This document shows positions 33,562 to 45,887 of a stretch of DNA of 64,000 bases, piece after piece; the first letter of the stretch is position 1, and the number at the start of each line of letters is the position of its first letter. This stretch comes from Drosophila pseudoobscura (Eukaryota; Arthropoda; Insecta; Diptera; Drosophilidae): assembly GCF_009870125.1 (NCBI RefSeq), contig NC_046683.1:58357869-58421868 (forward strand). Reading direction: 5' to 3'. The notes beneath the pieces are model-generated. The model saw only the letters and a list, made by a program, of their open reading frames with translations. It was not told where the DNA came from and ran no database searches. Position numbers and translations under genes: made by a program.

Positions 33562-34572
33562 TCAGTTGCGTTTGCTCACCAACAAACTGCGACTGAGGGC
33601 CACGGGACGCAGGGTTCTCAGCTCCGTGGGTGTGGTCACGCTGTACTTGGCGCTGGGCGACACAAGACTGTAGTAGGCACCGACCGGGACTCGGAGATCA
33701 CCGCTGCTCAAGCGATCCTGCAGATCGCCAAGCTTCAGGTAGCTGCCGGAGGAGAGATCCGCGAGGGAGTAGATCGTGCGCAGGCGGGCATCTTCTTCAG
33801 CCTGGCGATCGGAGGTTGTGGGTTCGCGATCGCGATTGCGATCGCTCTGCCTTTGTTCCTCTTCAGCGGATTCCTGCTCATCCCGTCTTTGGTCTTGCCT
33901 CTTTTCCTGATCTTGCAACCGCTGCTCCAGCCTCTTCTGCTGATCCTCTTGATCGTCGTTGATCTTCAGCAGATTGTTGGATCGCTGACGCTCTGCCAGC
34001 ATGGCTGTCAGCTGTGCCCTCACCCTTTCCAGAATATTGGCATCCTCATCGCTGAGATTTCGCTCCTCAGATTCATTGGAATTAGCCCTAGTCCTACTGT
34101 CCTGCTCCTCCTTCCGCTGCCGCCGCTCCGACTCCTCACGAAGACTGGCCGCCAGAGCCTCCTCCCGGGCCTCTCTCAAGGCATTGAGATGGGCGGATCG
34201 CGCCTGCTGCACTTCCTCGGTGTCGACGGGGGGTTTTCCCTCATCAATTGGTGCCTGGGGCAGGTTGCTGGCCTCCGCCTTAAAGCCCTGGCCCCGACTG
34301 GCCTCGTAGCGGACCGTCTGGAGCTTGCCATCGGCGTCTACATAGGAGTAGAAGCCCCTGGAGGAGCCATCGCGGGAGGAGTACTCTGCCCGGGCGGCAG
34401 TGTCGTCGCTGTAGCCGTACGAGTAGAAGGCGCGTGCCGTGTCCTGCTCCTGGTAGCGGCGCTGTTGGCTTGCTCTGGCCTCCGTCTGGTCATCGTTTCG
34501 GAGACGGGGAACATTGGCCGCCGATGCGACGGCCAGGAGGGCCAAAATGGTTATCCAAATGAAGCAGTGCAT
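33562..34572 (-). CDS. Cpr72Ec: RR-like cuticular protein with charged Glu/Arg/Gln-rich tail (Cpr72Ec-like)
   Basis: A single exon of 336 aa. The ATG at 34572 opens a signal peptide (MHCFIWITILALLAVASA), and a minus-strand TATA and initiator sit at the right distance upstream. A divergent RR domain follows (FYSYGYSDDTAARAEYSSRD, SRGFYSYVDADGKLQTVRYE, GQGFKAEASNLPQAP). Unlike its neighbours it then has a long charged, probably helical region (REEALAASLREESERRQRKE, QQKRLEQRLQDQEKRQDQRR) and a C-terminus with VGAYYSLVSPSAKYSV. The family role is chitin binding in cuticle. The charged tail suggests self-association, which is inference. Confidence 0.88.
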   Translation of the reverse strand: MHCFIWITILALLAVASAANVPRLRNDDQTEARASQQRRYQEQDTARAFYSYGYSDDTAARAEYSSRDGSSRGFYSYVDADGKLQTVRYEASRGQGFKAEASNLPQAPIDEGKPPVDTEEVQQARSAHLNALREAREEALAASLREESERRQRKEEQDSRTRANSNESEERNLSDEDANILERVRAQLTAMLAERQRSNNLLKINDDQEDQQKRLEQRLQDQEKRQDQRRDEQESAEEEQRQSDRNRDREPTTSDRQAEEDARLRTIYSLADLSSGSYLKLGDLQDRLSSGDLRVPVGAYYSLVSPSAKYSVTTPTELRTLRPVALSRSLLVSKRN

Positions 34573-34619
34573 CCTCGGCTGAATCTGTATCTGAATCTGA
34601 ATCTGAGAGAGTGTGCGCT

Positions 34620-34659
34620 TGAACTGATGCTGCTGATGGCGCCCCAAAGCATTTTTATA
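34620..34659 (-). promoter_or_regulatory. TATA + initiator of Cpr72Ec
   Basis: Minus-strand TATAAAAA at 34659-34652 and TCAGTT around 34626-34621, 33 bp apart, matching Drosophila TATA/Inr spacing. Confidence 0.7.
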
Positions 34660-35365
34660 CCACCTGTGGATGGGCGTAGATAGGTATGGGTGGGTGGTAA
34701 CCCGAGAGGCGCCCTGCCATCTGTAGTCTGCACAATGACCTCGAAATCTGCAAACCGATCCGATCCGATCCGATTGGCGTTTGGTGTGTGTGGTGTCGCT
34801 ACCGCACGGATGTTGTAATAGTGAACTTAATATTGAGATCGGTGGCAGTCGGATATCTGTATCTGCATCTGTAAATACATACATATGTGGCTGTAGGTTG
34901 CGCAATGGTTCCGCACTTCCATATGTCCATAAGTCTCCACTCGGATCGGATATGGTAACCGCAACCTGAATTCAACGGAACACGAAATAGTGTAAGTCTC
35001 TTTTGGAAGCAGTTATCGAATGGTTACTCCATTTCGATTCCTAAACGATCTCTTAAGAGACATCAACTAATGATAGTTCTGAAAGATCATTGAACCTTCC
35101 ACGGCAAAGAGTGTAATCTCTTTCTCTTGAAGTTCTCCGCCTTTCAGTGGCTATCAGTATTGCTCTCCGCTTTAAGCCTCTATTTGGCATTTAATTTAAT
35201 TAAATTCCAGTCGGAAATTGCGCTCTCGAGAGCAAGAGTGATATAGAAAAAGCTTTGGCAGTGTCGTTAGCACTTCTGAAAGATCATATTATCAGTAATA
35301 CAGCGTTCGTCAAGGCAGGCGGTTCACCCGAAGTCCATTATAGAAACGAAATCCAACAGAGCGAC

Positions 35366-36345
35366 ATGGATTTGGCCGGCAAGAATGTGGTTTACCTTGG
35401 AGGATTCGGCGGCATAGGCCAGAAGTGTGTGCAAGAGCTGCTTCGGCGCCAGCTGAAGGTGGGTTTGGCTCTCGCTATCGTCTGTGCCAATAGTGGATGG
35501 CCCAGTTAATGGACATTACATCCACCTTTTAGGCACTGGCAGTGTTTGACTTAACAGAGAATGCTGAAGCACTGGCCGAGTGGCGGACAGGCACTCCCGG
35601 AACGGACATCTTCTACCAACAAGTGGACATCACCAAGAAGGAGGACATCGAGGCAGCCTACAAGGCCACCGCTGAGCGGCTGGGACACTTTGATGTGGTT
35701 GTCAATGGCAGTGGGCTGATGAACGATCGCCTGGTGGAGCTCACCATTCAGATAAACTTGGTTAGGGATATCCCCTGATGGATTCTCTGCGACTATAGGC
35801 TTCTAAATATCTTACCTTCGATTCCCTATTGCAGCTTGGTGTCATCCAGAGCACCTTGACAGCCCTGGAGTACATGGACAAGTCTAAGGGCGGCAGAGGT
35901 GGACTTATAGTGAACATTTCGTCGGTGGCTGGACTCCAGCCTACGGCTCTGATGGCCATATATTCAGCGGCCAAGACCGGAACTACATCCTTTACCCGCT
36001 CCATGGCTGTAAGTCTCCAGTGGAGTGCCTTCTGTTGCTACGATTGACTCTTTTCTGCTCTAGAATCCCATCTACTTTGCCCACTCGGGAGTGAGCTTTG
36101 TGACCATCTGTCCGGGATTCACTGAGACGCCCCTGCTGGACGACATCTCCAGCAAGACGACATTCACGTACCACACACCCATGCTGGACATGTTCAACCG
36201 GGTGAGGCGCCAGAAGCCGGAAGACTGTGCCAGAAATCTGGTCCAGGCCATGGAACAGGCTAAGAATGGAGCTGTTCTCATGCTGGAGCTGGGCGAGACT
36301 CAAGAGATTGATATACCCGACTTTTGGAAGCCTCAGATCGAGTAA
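35366..36345 (+). CDS. CG4842: short-chain dehydrogenase, Pdh paralogue (CG4842-like)
   Basis: Exons 35366-35458, 35533-35760, 35835-36008 and 36064-36345 give 258 aa. SDR features: cofactor loop GGFGGIG, NGSG at the NNAG position, NISSVAG with the catalytic Ser, and YSAAK. Alignment with Pdh is clear along the whole length (for example STLTALEYMDKSKGGRGGLI against STLSALPYMSKDNGGKGGIV). The first and last introns are at the same positions as in Pdh. The middle intron (35761-35834) is absent from Pdh, whose second exon is exactly the sum of the two exons here (134 codons). The substrate is unknown. AATAAA lies near 36395. Confidence 0.9.
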
Positions 36346-37860
36346 AAATATTTTCTTAATCTTATTAACATATTATATTCCAGCATGTACCTAAATAAAC
36401 TCATATCATAATCTCGATTCCATATAATCTCGTATACCCAAGATAAAATGTTTGAGTAGCCCACAAAAACCACAAGAACACATCAGATGTCAGATGCCAT
36501 ATATCAGATATCTTCGTGGTTTACTCTATAGATAATATATAGTAGGTATCGATTAAGTTTCTTTTATTTAAATATATCTCGCAGACATACACAAAATTGA
36601 GATTAGTTTGTTTCACATCTAACACTTTTACACGGGAATTTCGAAGAGCAATTAATATTCAGCACATCGAAGAACAAACATTATATTTCTTTACATTCCA
36701 CAAAAACTAGAAATGTTCGGGGGATCCGAAGCATGGCATACCCTGGCACAAGACTTGAGACCACAGACTAGACATTGCTGCATCTCAAAGAAAATACACT
36801 ACAGGAGCAGTTGGGGAGTCTTTTGGCATAAAAGTAGCACTAATCTAAATGAAAAAGTTCCCTTCTTTTACTTAATGCTGCCTGCAGCAATTGGAAATGC
36901 CTTAACATCTTAATTAATTAATTCTTTTCCACATAACGGACAGGCGGACACTGGCTATCAAGAGTAGTTCTAGTAGTAGTAGGAGTAGGCATTCTTCTTG
37001 CTGCTGGGGCATCAAAAACTCCACACACATATTGTAGACACATATGGACTCTTCTAGATATTTGGTTGGTATGATTGGATCATCGGTATGAAGAGTGTGA
37101 AGCAACGTTCCTGCAGAATGCATGTAAAATACAATCTTTTTGGCTTACGGTATCGTATCGTATCATATCGTATCGTATCGAATCGAATCGTAATGTTTCG
37201 GTTGGTAGGTTGTGGGTGAGTGTTGTATTTAGATACATTATTATACATACATATATATAGGTATATATACTCGTAGTAGTAGTTTGGTTTTTGGTTTTAG
37301 CATTAATATACTCGTAAAGACATTTGTTCGTTCCCATTGAACTGGGAATAGTTTTGCATGTTAACTGTAGATTTCACATCATCACAATTCAAGGATCTTC
37401 AACTTATAAATTACATCAAAGACATTACAACAATTCATTTCATACTTCATCATTTCGCAGATCATAGCTATCGGTGAATCAATCATTCAAGTATCAAGTA
37501 TCGGGAGCTAAGAGAGTTCTGTTCTTCTTCTGCATTGAGCTACATATAGTATATGGTATATGGTTTCTGGTGGTATATATCTGTGAGATCTCTGCAGACT
37601 GCTTGCTTGATTAAAATTGAGTTTATATTTGGTGTATTGTCCTCGCCATGACGCATTTGATGCGCTGGATGAGAGATGCCAATGGATTATCTATGGATTA
37701 TCTAATATTGAAATGGTTCTATTAGCCATCGATCTCCTTCTTAGCTCTCTATGAACTACTGCAAATGTTTTTTTTTTTTTGGTTTTTTTATCTATGAGAC
37801 ATTCATCATCATCTTGAAGGATCACTAACCCTAGTTTTGAGGAACAGAAGCGCCTATTAA

Positions 37861-37864
37861 ATAT

Positions 37865-37897
<33 letters not shown>
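37861..37897. repeat. TA microsatellite
   Basis: Near-pure TA dinucleotide run with a single C interruption, within the probable roquin 3' UTR. Similar shorter TA runs occur near 38400-38445 and 39265-39298. Confidence 0.85.
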
Positions 37898-39660
37898 CGT
37901 ATTGTATTTGTATTTGTATTTGTATTTGTGTCTTATCGCGAGCATACTATATAAATCGGATTGTCCATAACTAGTTAGTTAGTTAGTTTGCTTCAGTTAA
38001 CTACAGGTTGTAGTAATCTACTAATCAGTTTGCCTATCTGGTGGATTTTGCGTTTTTAAATATTTTTTTGCTGGTGGATTATTTGCTGTTAGGTTTCTCG
38101 GTTGCTTTTGCATTTGCTTTTGATATGTTTCGCACATTATCTTCCATCTTCCATATTTTATCTTCCATCGTTCATCAGACAAAAAACCAACAATAATCTG
38201 TATGATCTATGTAAAATGAAACAAAAACTAATCGAAAAAGTAAAAGTTTTGTGAAAATTTATTGGTAAATAAAATAAATAAATCTTTTTTTAGGCTTTTC
38301 TGTTTGTGTGTGTGTGGTGTCGCTTTTGATTAACAGAACTCGAAATTTGCTTATGATAGAAACATTGAGTGATAATACCAAAAATACATTTAATTAACAT
38401 ATTTATAATAAATATATACATATATATATAGTATATATATGTGTCTGTGTGTGTGTATATAGAAAATGTTGGTGTTCGATCGGTCTGGTTTCTATTTTTT
38501 TTGGGGAGTGGGGGATTTGTTGTTGTAAATCATAAAGTTACAAAAACTCAACTCAACAAATACGTTTATGAACCGAACCCATTGGGTTTAAGCTAAAAAA
38601 AAAACACACACAAAAAAAAAACAAAGAGACTTGACCACAGCCAAAGGCCAGACGGACGACCAGCGACTCCCTCCGGGATGGAGAGACTTAAGTACACAGT
38701 GGATGTCGCTCTAGGGACAGCCGTCCGTCCTTCCGTCCGTCCGGCCTTCTTCCTCTACATTCTTCCTACGACACTTCACATTTCACAAGAGACAAATACA
38801 TTCGAAATCAATCTCTTTTTTTGTTACTGAGTTTCTGAGTAATAGTAGTTTCTGATTTCGTTTCGTTTTAACATTTATGTAGGTAGGTATATTTTTTAAA
38901 ATTGCTTCGATCTGTTTGTTTCAATTGCAACTAGTTTTCACATGAATTCTACTACCACACACGGTATCGCATCGCATCGCATCGAAACTCGCTAACAATA
39001 AATACATGTATAATTGTGTGTATAGATATATGTTATATATTCATCTAGGATCAAGCGCAGTATATAGTACACATATATATGTATATATATGTGGGTTCCT
39101 GATTTCATCGCTTAACAAATACAAATTACAAAAAATCTTTTGCTCTTTCTTTCGCTCGCTATTTCGCATACAAAATCAAAAGTCACGAAAGCAAAACTCG
39201 GGCTCAACGGACATTAATATATAATATTAATAATAAGAGCGCGCAAATTGGTTAGTTTCTATATACTATATATAGTATATATATACATATATATATATCT
39301 CTTTTTATATATCTGTGTATTCTTTTGTATGTTTCGCAGTATATAGAGTACAGGGAGAGTGGTGTGTGTGTGTGCTTGTGTAAAATGTTCTCTCAAATTT
39401 TAGCCTAGCCCTGACCTGACTCGACATTTAGCTCTCTCTCTCGCTTCTACGCGCACTGTACAAAGTGTGGGTGAAAGAGAGAGGGGATGGGGGTGGGGTG
39501 TGGGGGAGGGGGAACATGCTTTTAATTTATTTTCAATAAATTTATAATAATATATATAGTACAATAGTTAACAACATCGCACAATAGCGTTATTAAAATT
39601 TCTTTAAGAAATATAAACATTCATTCCACACATACACATAAATCGATCGATCATCTCCAT

Positions 39661-39724
39661 ATGTGTGTTTGTGTGTGTGTTCTTTGTGTGTGTATGTATG
39701 TATGTGTGTGTGTGTGTGTGTGTG
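39661..39724. repeat. TG microsatellite
   Basis: Runs of TG/GT with TATG interruptions, ending in an unbroken (TG) stretch at about 39703-39724. Confidence 0.85.
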
Positions 39725-40612
39725 ATAGCGAAAGGATCTACTTTCGATCCTTCCTTCCTTCTGATTTTGTTTTTTGTTGTATATAAAAATAGCATTTGAA
39801 ATAGTTAATAATTAAAAAAAATATATATAGTATATGTATGATGTATATATCTATGTATATAGCATTACAATCAATCAAAATCTGATCACAAATAATTGGG
39901 GGGTGGATGGGTAGTTTATGGATTTTGGACATAAAATTCAGTTGTACTTTGATCTCAAAATCAATATTAATTACGGTGTACACATTGCTATTGACGGTTG
40001 TAAAAATTGTTTGTTGTAAAATCTGGCTTTTTCCTTCGGAATCTCTATGGGGTGTAGGGGGGTAGTGGTGATGGATATTATAGCTATATTCTAGGTTAGA
40101 CATCAAAATTGAATATTCTAGACTGAGTTGCTTTTCTTTGCTTTTCCTTTCCATTTGCTACTAATCCCCGCGATTAATTTGAAAACGTAACACGAGACGA
40201 GAACATCTGGATAAAAACACATTTAGTTCGGCTGGCCGAAGACGATTCACAATTTGAACAATGAACTAATAGACAATTACATAATTATACAATAGATTCT
40301 AATAGAGGATACCCAACCCGATTTTCTCTCTGTTTGTTTTCTTGTTTTCTTTCTCTTTTTTTCTTGTTGCTGCTACTTCTTTTGGCTCCGCCCCGATCCA
40401 ATAACGGATCGGAGCGCGGAGGGTTCTGTTCTGTTTTACGACTACAATTCTACCAGAGTTTGAACTTGGCTTCGTGCGGTACAAACCTCTAACGATGTGT
40501 GTAAAATGATTGCATTATACATATTACTATTACTCGTATATACCCCCGCACATATCGGTAGATATATCGCTAGTATATATCCTCTGGCTGAGTGTGTGAT
40601 GGTTTTAAGGTT

Positions 40613-43389
40613 TTAGTCCACCTTGATGCCGCTGTCATCGGGATCCACAATGTCTACCAGATTCTTCTCCAGCTGCAGCATCATCCCACTGTCGATGCCG
40701 CCCTCGAAGCTATCCTCCGACAGCAGCTGCGGCTTCCTGCCCCACATCTGCGACGACTGTTACCAGAAAGAGATTAACACATAATACTTTACAAATTAAG
40801 GCGCATGCATTACCATTACAGGATATCGTACCTTGTGGCTGTTGAAATTATCATTCCTATCGGCCTTGTAGCCCGCATAGCCCAGATCGCTGCTCGTGTC
40901 GTTCTCCATGATCCAGTTGTTCCAGTTGCTCGCCGCCGAGTTTTTGGGACAGATCGGACCATAGCGACTGTGCATGGAGGAGCCTGTGGGCATGTCGAAT
41001 GTGGACCCATCATCGTTCAATATGGAATCGGAGCGCTCGAAGAAGAGCAGCGAGGAGTTGTTCTGCCCTTGACTATGGCCGTGGCTGTGGCTGTGATTGT
41101 GATTGTGGCTCTGGTTATTGGTGCGTCGGAAGAGAGGCAGGGCATCCAAGACATCGCCTGCCGCTTCGCCAGCCCCAGAACCAGAAGCAACTAGGGAAGC
41201 TAGGGGCTTGGCCATGTCCATGTCTATGCTAACATTATTCGGCGGTTTCTTTTCATAAAATGAGGTATCAGCTGTTGCGGCTAAAATCGACAACGGTCGG
41301 CTGGGATTCGGCTTGCTGGACGGCGGCGGCTGCTGCTGCTGCTGCTGTGGTTGTTGCTGTTGTTGGTGCTGCTGCTGCTGGTAGGGATGCTGCTCCCAGG
41401 GATGGCCCAGCTTCTCCTCGCTGCCATAGCCATAGGCCGTGGGATGGAACACATCCGCTGGAAGCATATAACCCTTGTGGAGGTTACTATTGACATTGAA
41501 GCTCGGTGGGTTGGATAGATTGCGTTGCTGTGGCTGTTGCTGTTGCGGTGGTGGGGGCCCTGGGACGGGGACGGGGCCAGGACTGGCCTGGTACTCCCTG
41601 GGCGAGGGGTTCCTGGATTGTGCGATCGGCTGTCCGGGGCCGTAGTTGAAGCGCGGATCGAAGCGCCCGGGCACCATCAGACCATTCATCTGGCGGGCAA
41701 TGGAGGGGTGATGGAGCAGCTGTGGTGGCTGTGGGGGATGGGTGGCTCCTGGAGAGAGTCCGAGGCCTGGCAGGTTGGCGTTGGGGTCGAGGTAGCCTCT
41801 GGGTGATGCCATGTAGTGCATGGGGGACATCGGCATCATGGGCGCCACGCCCAGAACCTGACAATCGTCTCCGACCATCAGAGGTGGTCCGGGCAGAGAT
41901 GTTTTGATGTGTTTACCTCTGTTCCTCGCGCGGTAGCGCTCCACTTCCTCCTGCGAATGGGCGAAGGTGCAGCTGGCGCCGCGGGGACACACACGCCGCA
42001 CGTTCAGGTCTCGGCAGAGGCTGATCTTGTACTTCGGATTGCTGATGGCTGCTCCAGCACTGCCGATGGCGTCCTGGGTCTTGCGTACGCCATGATGCTG
42101 CAGGAAGTTAACTAGGCCCACGACGGAGTGACGCACTGCATCCAGGGCCTCTGCCACGTCCTGCCAGGGGGCCACCTCCGCGCACGGATCGATATTGGCC
42201 AGGTACTTCAGATGATTGTGGAGATTGGAGAGCTTGGCGGGGTCGCTGGTGCGCTGCAGGGCGATGACCAGCTCCTGCACCGACTGGGCGAAGGAAGACG
42301 GCGTCTGCAGCTTGTCGATGATGCTCTGCATGTGGCTCTTATGCAGCACGTCGCCGTACAAGAGGGAAGACCATTGCTCGGGCGCGATCCGTAGCCCTGC
42401 CTCGGTGGCTATCTGAACGATCTGGGCGTCGTGTTCCCTCCTTAGGGCATCGTAGGTGCGGAACTCCTCCTTCAGCTGCATCAGCGAGGAGTCTGCCTCG
42501 CGCTTGGACACCTTGAAGCAGCTGGCGCGGTAGAGCAGCTGCACCACATGGCCGATGCTCGTCTTGGAGGCTTGCGGGAACTGCGGCTCCAGGCGCTGCA
42601 CCACAAACATGACCAGCACCTTGCGGGACAGCGCCGAGCCTTCCTCCAGGGCCAGCAGGACCAGCTTCAGCACCTCCTCCTGCATGGCCGGGCCCAGGAA
42701 CTGGCAGCCACGCGTCCTCACCGCCGCCCACAGGTTAGAGCTGAGCTGCTGGGGATTCTGGTGCTGCAGGATCAGCTCGGTGACGGTGCGCTCACCCAAC
42801 GAACGGGCCGCTCTTAATGCCCGCACGCGTCCCTCCTCTTCCATCAGCTGACAGTTGACCAGCGTCACCAGCTTGCGCTGCATGGGTCGCGTCAGCAGGT
42901 TACCGTTGTTGAGGTTGAGGAAGGACTTCAGGTGCAGGGCCAGATCCTCGATGCACTGCTTCCCGAGCTTGTAGCACTTGAGCTGCTCCGGATCGAGCTT
43001 CTGCACACTGGGTGGCGCATGCTGGGAAAAGTCCACAGAAGGCTCCACCGAGTCCTTGCCGGGCGGACCCGGACCTGGACCCGGACCCTTGGCCACCAGC
43101 TGGAGCAGAGCATGGTTAGTGGGCAAATTGTCGATGTCGGTGACAATCTGGGTCTGCAAGAGATTAATTTGTATTATAGTATCGAAGGGTTGGCATCCTT
43201 TGAGGTGTATGGGGGTATCGTGCTTACCTGATCGAAGGGACATTGCCGATTGTAGAGGGTGGTCAGGCAGAGCTTGCAAATGGTGTGCCCACATCCCAAG
43301 CTGATGGGGAACCGCTGACTGGCCGCAAACTCATTGCCGCAGATGGGACAGTTCAGAAAGTCTGTCCATGAGGGAGCCTGAATCGGCAT
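40613..43389 (-). CDS. roq: Roquin: RING / ROQ / CCCH RNA-binding protein
   Basis: Coding exons 43389-43228, 43153-40832 and 40756-40613 give 875 aa. The N-terminal RING finger ([23 protein letters not shown]; Asp at the last ligand position, as in other Roquins) is followed by the ROQ stem-loop-binding region and, near residue 435-460, a CCCH finger [20 protein letters not shown] (C-x8-C-x5-C-x3-H). The second half is Pro/Gln-rich and disordered, as expected for the part that recruits decay factors. Roquin binds constitutive-decay stem loops in mRNA 3' UTRs and recruits deadenylases. The start ATG lies one base after an acceptor (GTGCAG), so a non-coding first exon lies upstream, probably near 44.0-44.2 kb. 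Confidence 0.94.
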
Positions 43390-44594
43390 GCTGCACACAA
43401 GGAGAAAACACAAGGACGGGCAAGGACATAATGGAAGGGAAGGGAACATAAATCAATTAGTTCGATAGGTAAAAGTAAGAGAAAAAGTTTCGCTTTCAAT
43501 GGGCCCACACGGTAGGGGTACTCCCACTAGTGGGAGGAGTAGTACCGTACCGTACCCCCAACGTCAGCTGTCGTCGCTCGCTCTCGCACACACACACACG
43601 TACATATACCCACATCTGTTGTACACGCATGCAAGTATGGCTATGTGCTGTATGTAGAATATGCATACATACGCGCACACATATGTATGGGCACATAAAC
43701 GAACCGAGCTGCTGCGAGGCTGCACTTCTTCCTTGAACATTTGGGAGATCAGGTTCAGGTTCAGCACTCTGTGGCCACCATATCACCCATATCAGTGCAA
43801 AAGACACTCACTCGTACACGTACGCAGGGTACACATGTATTTAATAGGTAATCCAACCTTAATGGGGGACAAACGTAACTCGCTTTCAACGTCATCAGCT
43901 ACTCGGGGCCCCTGCTTTCTTTTGGTTTGGCTGGCGAACAAAGGCTTTTGTGTGCGATACCTCTGCAGTGTGTGCCCCACTCCCACTTCCTGCTGCCGCT
44001 GCCAGCTCCCGCATATAGGCCAGGCAGGCAGTCCTTGAGAGCCACCTCCTTCAGGAGAGTCTCCCGTCCACGAAACCAGAGCAAAGTACTTTTTTTTCGT
44101 TACGTTTCACTTTTCACTTTCGTCCCGAGTTTCGGATATGATGACCCTCGGCCGTTGTAAACACTTGCGTGTCCCAGACTCACCTTCAAAATGCACATAT
44201 TATTGCATTAAAGGTACGAAAAGATGTTTTTTAATTTTCATTGGACGTTTTTTTTTATAAAAAAAAATTGGGAAGTTGCAATCAGTATATCAGTATGACC
44301 GCAGCTGGCGAGCGGCGGAATACTGAATAGGGCCAGGTATTTTTGCCTCCGACGAGCCAAGGTCACCCTGCTCAGTAATCGATATCAGAGGAAACTATCG
44401 GTATTTGAATGTATTTTACAATGGCAATTTTACTTGTTCATTAACAATGATTTCTATTCTATGGCAATTTTATTTGTTCATTTATAATGTTTTCTATTCA
44501 TGTTGCATTCATACTAAAAGTATGGTCTTAAGACAAATTGGAAATAAAAAAACGTTATATACATTTAAAATGCAGCACCTCCAGGTATTGTCTT
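43390..44594. other. roquin 5' intron/first exon region and Agpat 3' flank
   Basis: From 43390 to about 44180 the sequence is the 5' region of roquin. It includes a CA/TA-rich stretch (43580-43700) and a likely TATA-less promoter near 44.1-44.2 kb. Bases 44200-44594 are AT-rich and form the 3' flank of the first Agpat gene. No other exon was recognised. Confidence 0.5.
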
Positions 44595-45887
44595 CTACTT
44601 CGCAGCCTGCTTTTCTCCAGTAGCGCCATAGCTGGAAGACTTGCTGATCTTAGAGGCATTCACGGCATGCTCCATGAGCCCGTAGACTGAAATTAAAAAC
44701 ATATCAGTCAAATAAACGCCTGTGGAGTGAGTTTTATATGCTTACAAAGTCCCAAAATAGATATGACCGTGAAGAAACCAATCCAGTTGCCCGCAATGAA
44801 AGACGTGATCATATAATACAAGATGCAAGAGACACAAACGGTGGCCCATCCAATAAAGTTCAGCAACGTTGCGAGGCGTGGCTTGTAGATCTTCATGGGA
44901 ACCTCCTTCACGCCCGAGGTCTTGAAGAAGCTACCCGTCTCGTGGAAGCTATCGATAATGCGATCCTTCTCCATAAAGAACTCCTGCATCCAGGCGGCGG
45001 CCTCCTTCTCATCCTCAGGGACATTGCTCAAAGGCACACGACGAATGTACATGTAGGGCTCCACCGTCTCTCCGTTCAACTGGGACAGCATGGATGGCTT
45101 CACCTTGGCATCCCGCTTGAAGGCCAGATTGATGTCATAGATGGCCGGACAGATGCCGCGCAGTGTCGGCAAGCTGGTGGTGAATCCCTTGGTGCGCGGA
45201 ATCAGATGGTGCTTGAGCACGGGCAGGCCACGTTCCTGGGCAAACTTCACGGACAGCTCGTGCTTGGCGGCGGTGTAGCGTGTGCCCTCGGCGTTGAGCA
45301 GCAGCCACACGGGATCCGGATAGGAGAAGACCACCTTCAGCTGCTCCTTGATGACGATCTTGTCCTTGTCAAAGTTGCGGTCGAGGAAAATGAACTCCGC
45401 CATCCACCAGACCCATCCCAGGATCGGCACATAGCGGAGCATCTTCTTGGCGTAGGCCTTGGTGTTGCCAAGGTTTCCGAACTTGTCGGTGACCATCCAG
45501 GCGGTCAGCCAGTCGATCTCGTATGTGTGGTTCATGAGCAGCAGGCCGTGCTCCTTGGCAAAGTACTTCTTCTCATCTTCGGGATCGATGTAGACGCGAA
45601 CCTTACTGCCGGCATACCACTCGGCAACACAGACAAGAACTAAAAACAGATAGAGTATGTAGTGGAATACATAGTGCAAATATGTAGTAGATAGATGATC
45701 TGATCTGTCTATAGGACTCACTGCAGTAGAAGGAGTATGTGAGATAGTACATAAGACCGCGGCAGAGACGCTTGTCGAAGGGCTTCACAAAGATGTGCAG
45801 GAAAAGCTGGGCGATGTTCACAAAGAATCCGCATGTGAAGAACGTTACGGCAATTAGCAATCGCCCCAGACCCGTGAGTTTTCCCAT
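44595..45887 (-). CDS. Agpat4: 1-acylglycerol-3-phosphate acyltransferase (Agpat4-like)
   Basis: Exons 45887-45722, 45639-44746 and 44686-44595 give 383 aa. It is a membrane acyltransferase of the PlsC family: an N-terminal membrane segment (LLIAVTFFTCGFFVNIAQLF), block I NHTYEID (NHx4D, about residue 95), block III EGTR, then the PRTKGFTTSL region and two C-terminal hydrophobic segments. It converts lysophosphatidic acid to phosphatidic acid at the ER. It matches the vertebrate AGPAT3/4/5-type sub-branch. It lies 1.4 kb from a paralogue on the same strand. Which of the pair is Agpat3 and which is Agpat4 is my recollection of order and length and could be reversed. Confidence 0.9.

Larger units (their letters stand above)
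36400..40612 (-). other. AT-rich low-complexity region, probable roquin 3' UTR
   Basis: About 4.2 kb with no recognised exon on either strand. It is rich in TA and TG runs, poly-T and TATATA words, and lies directly downstream of the roquin stop codon. The next gene (CG4842-like) already has its own poly(A) signal near 36395. Minus-strand AATAAA words occur throughout, including one near 36557-36562 close to the far edge. A single long 3' UTR for roquin is the simplest reading but is inferred from position and composition. Confidence 0.5.
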
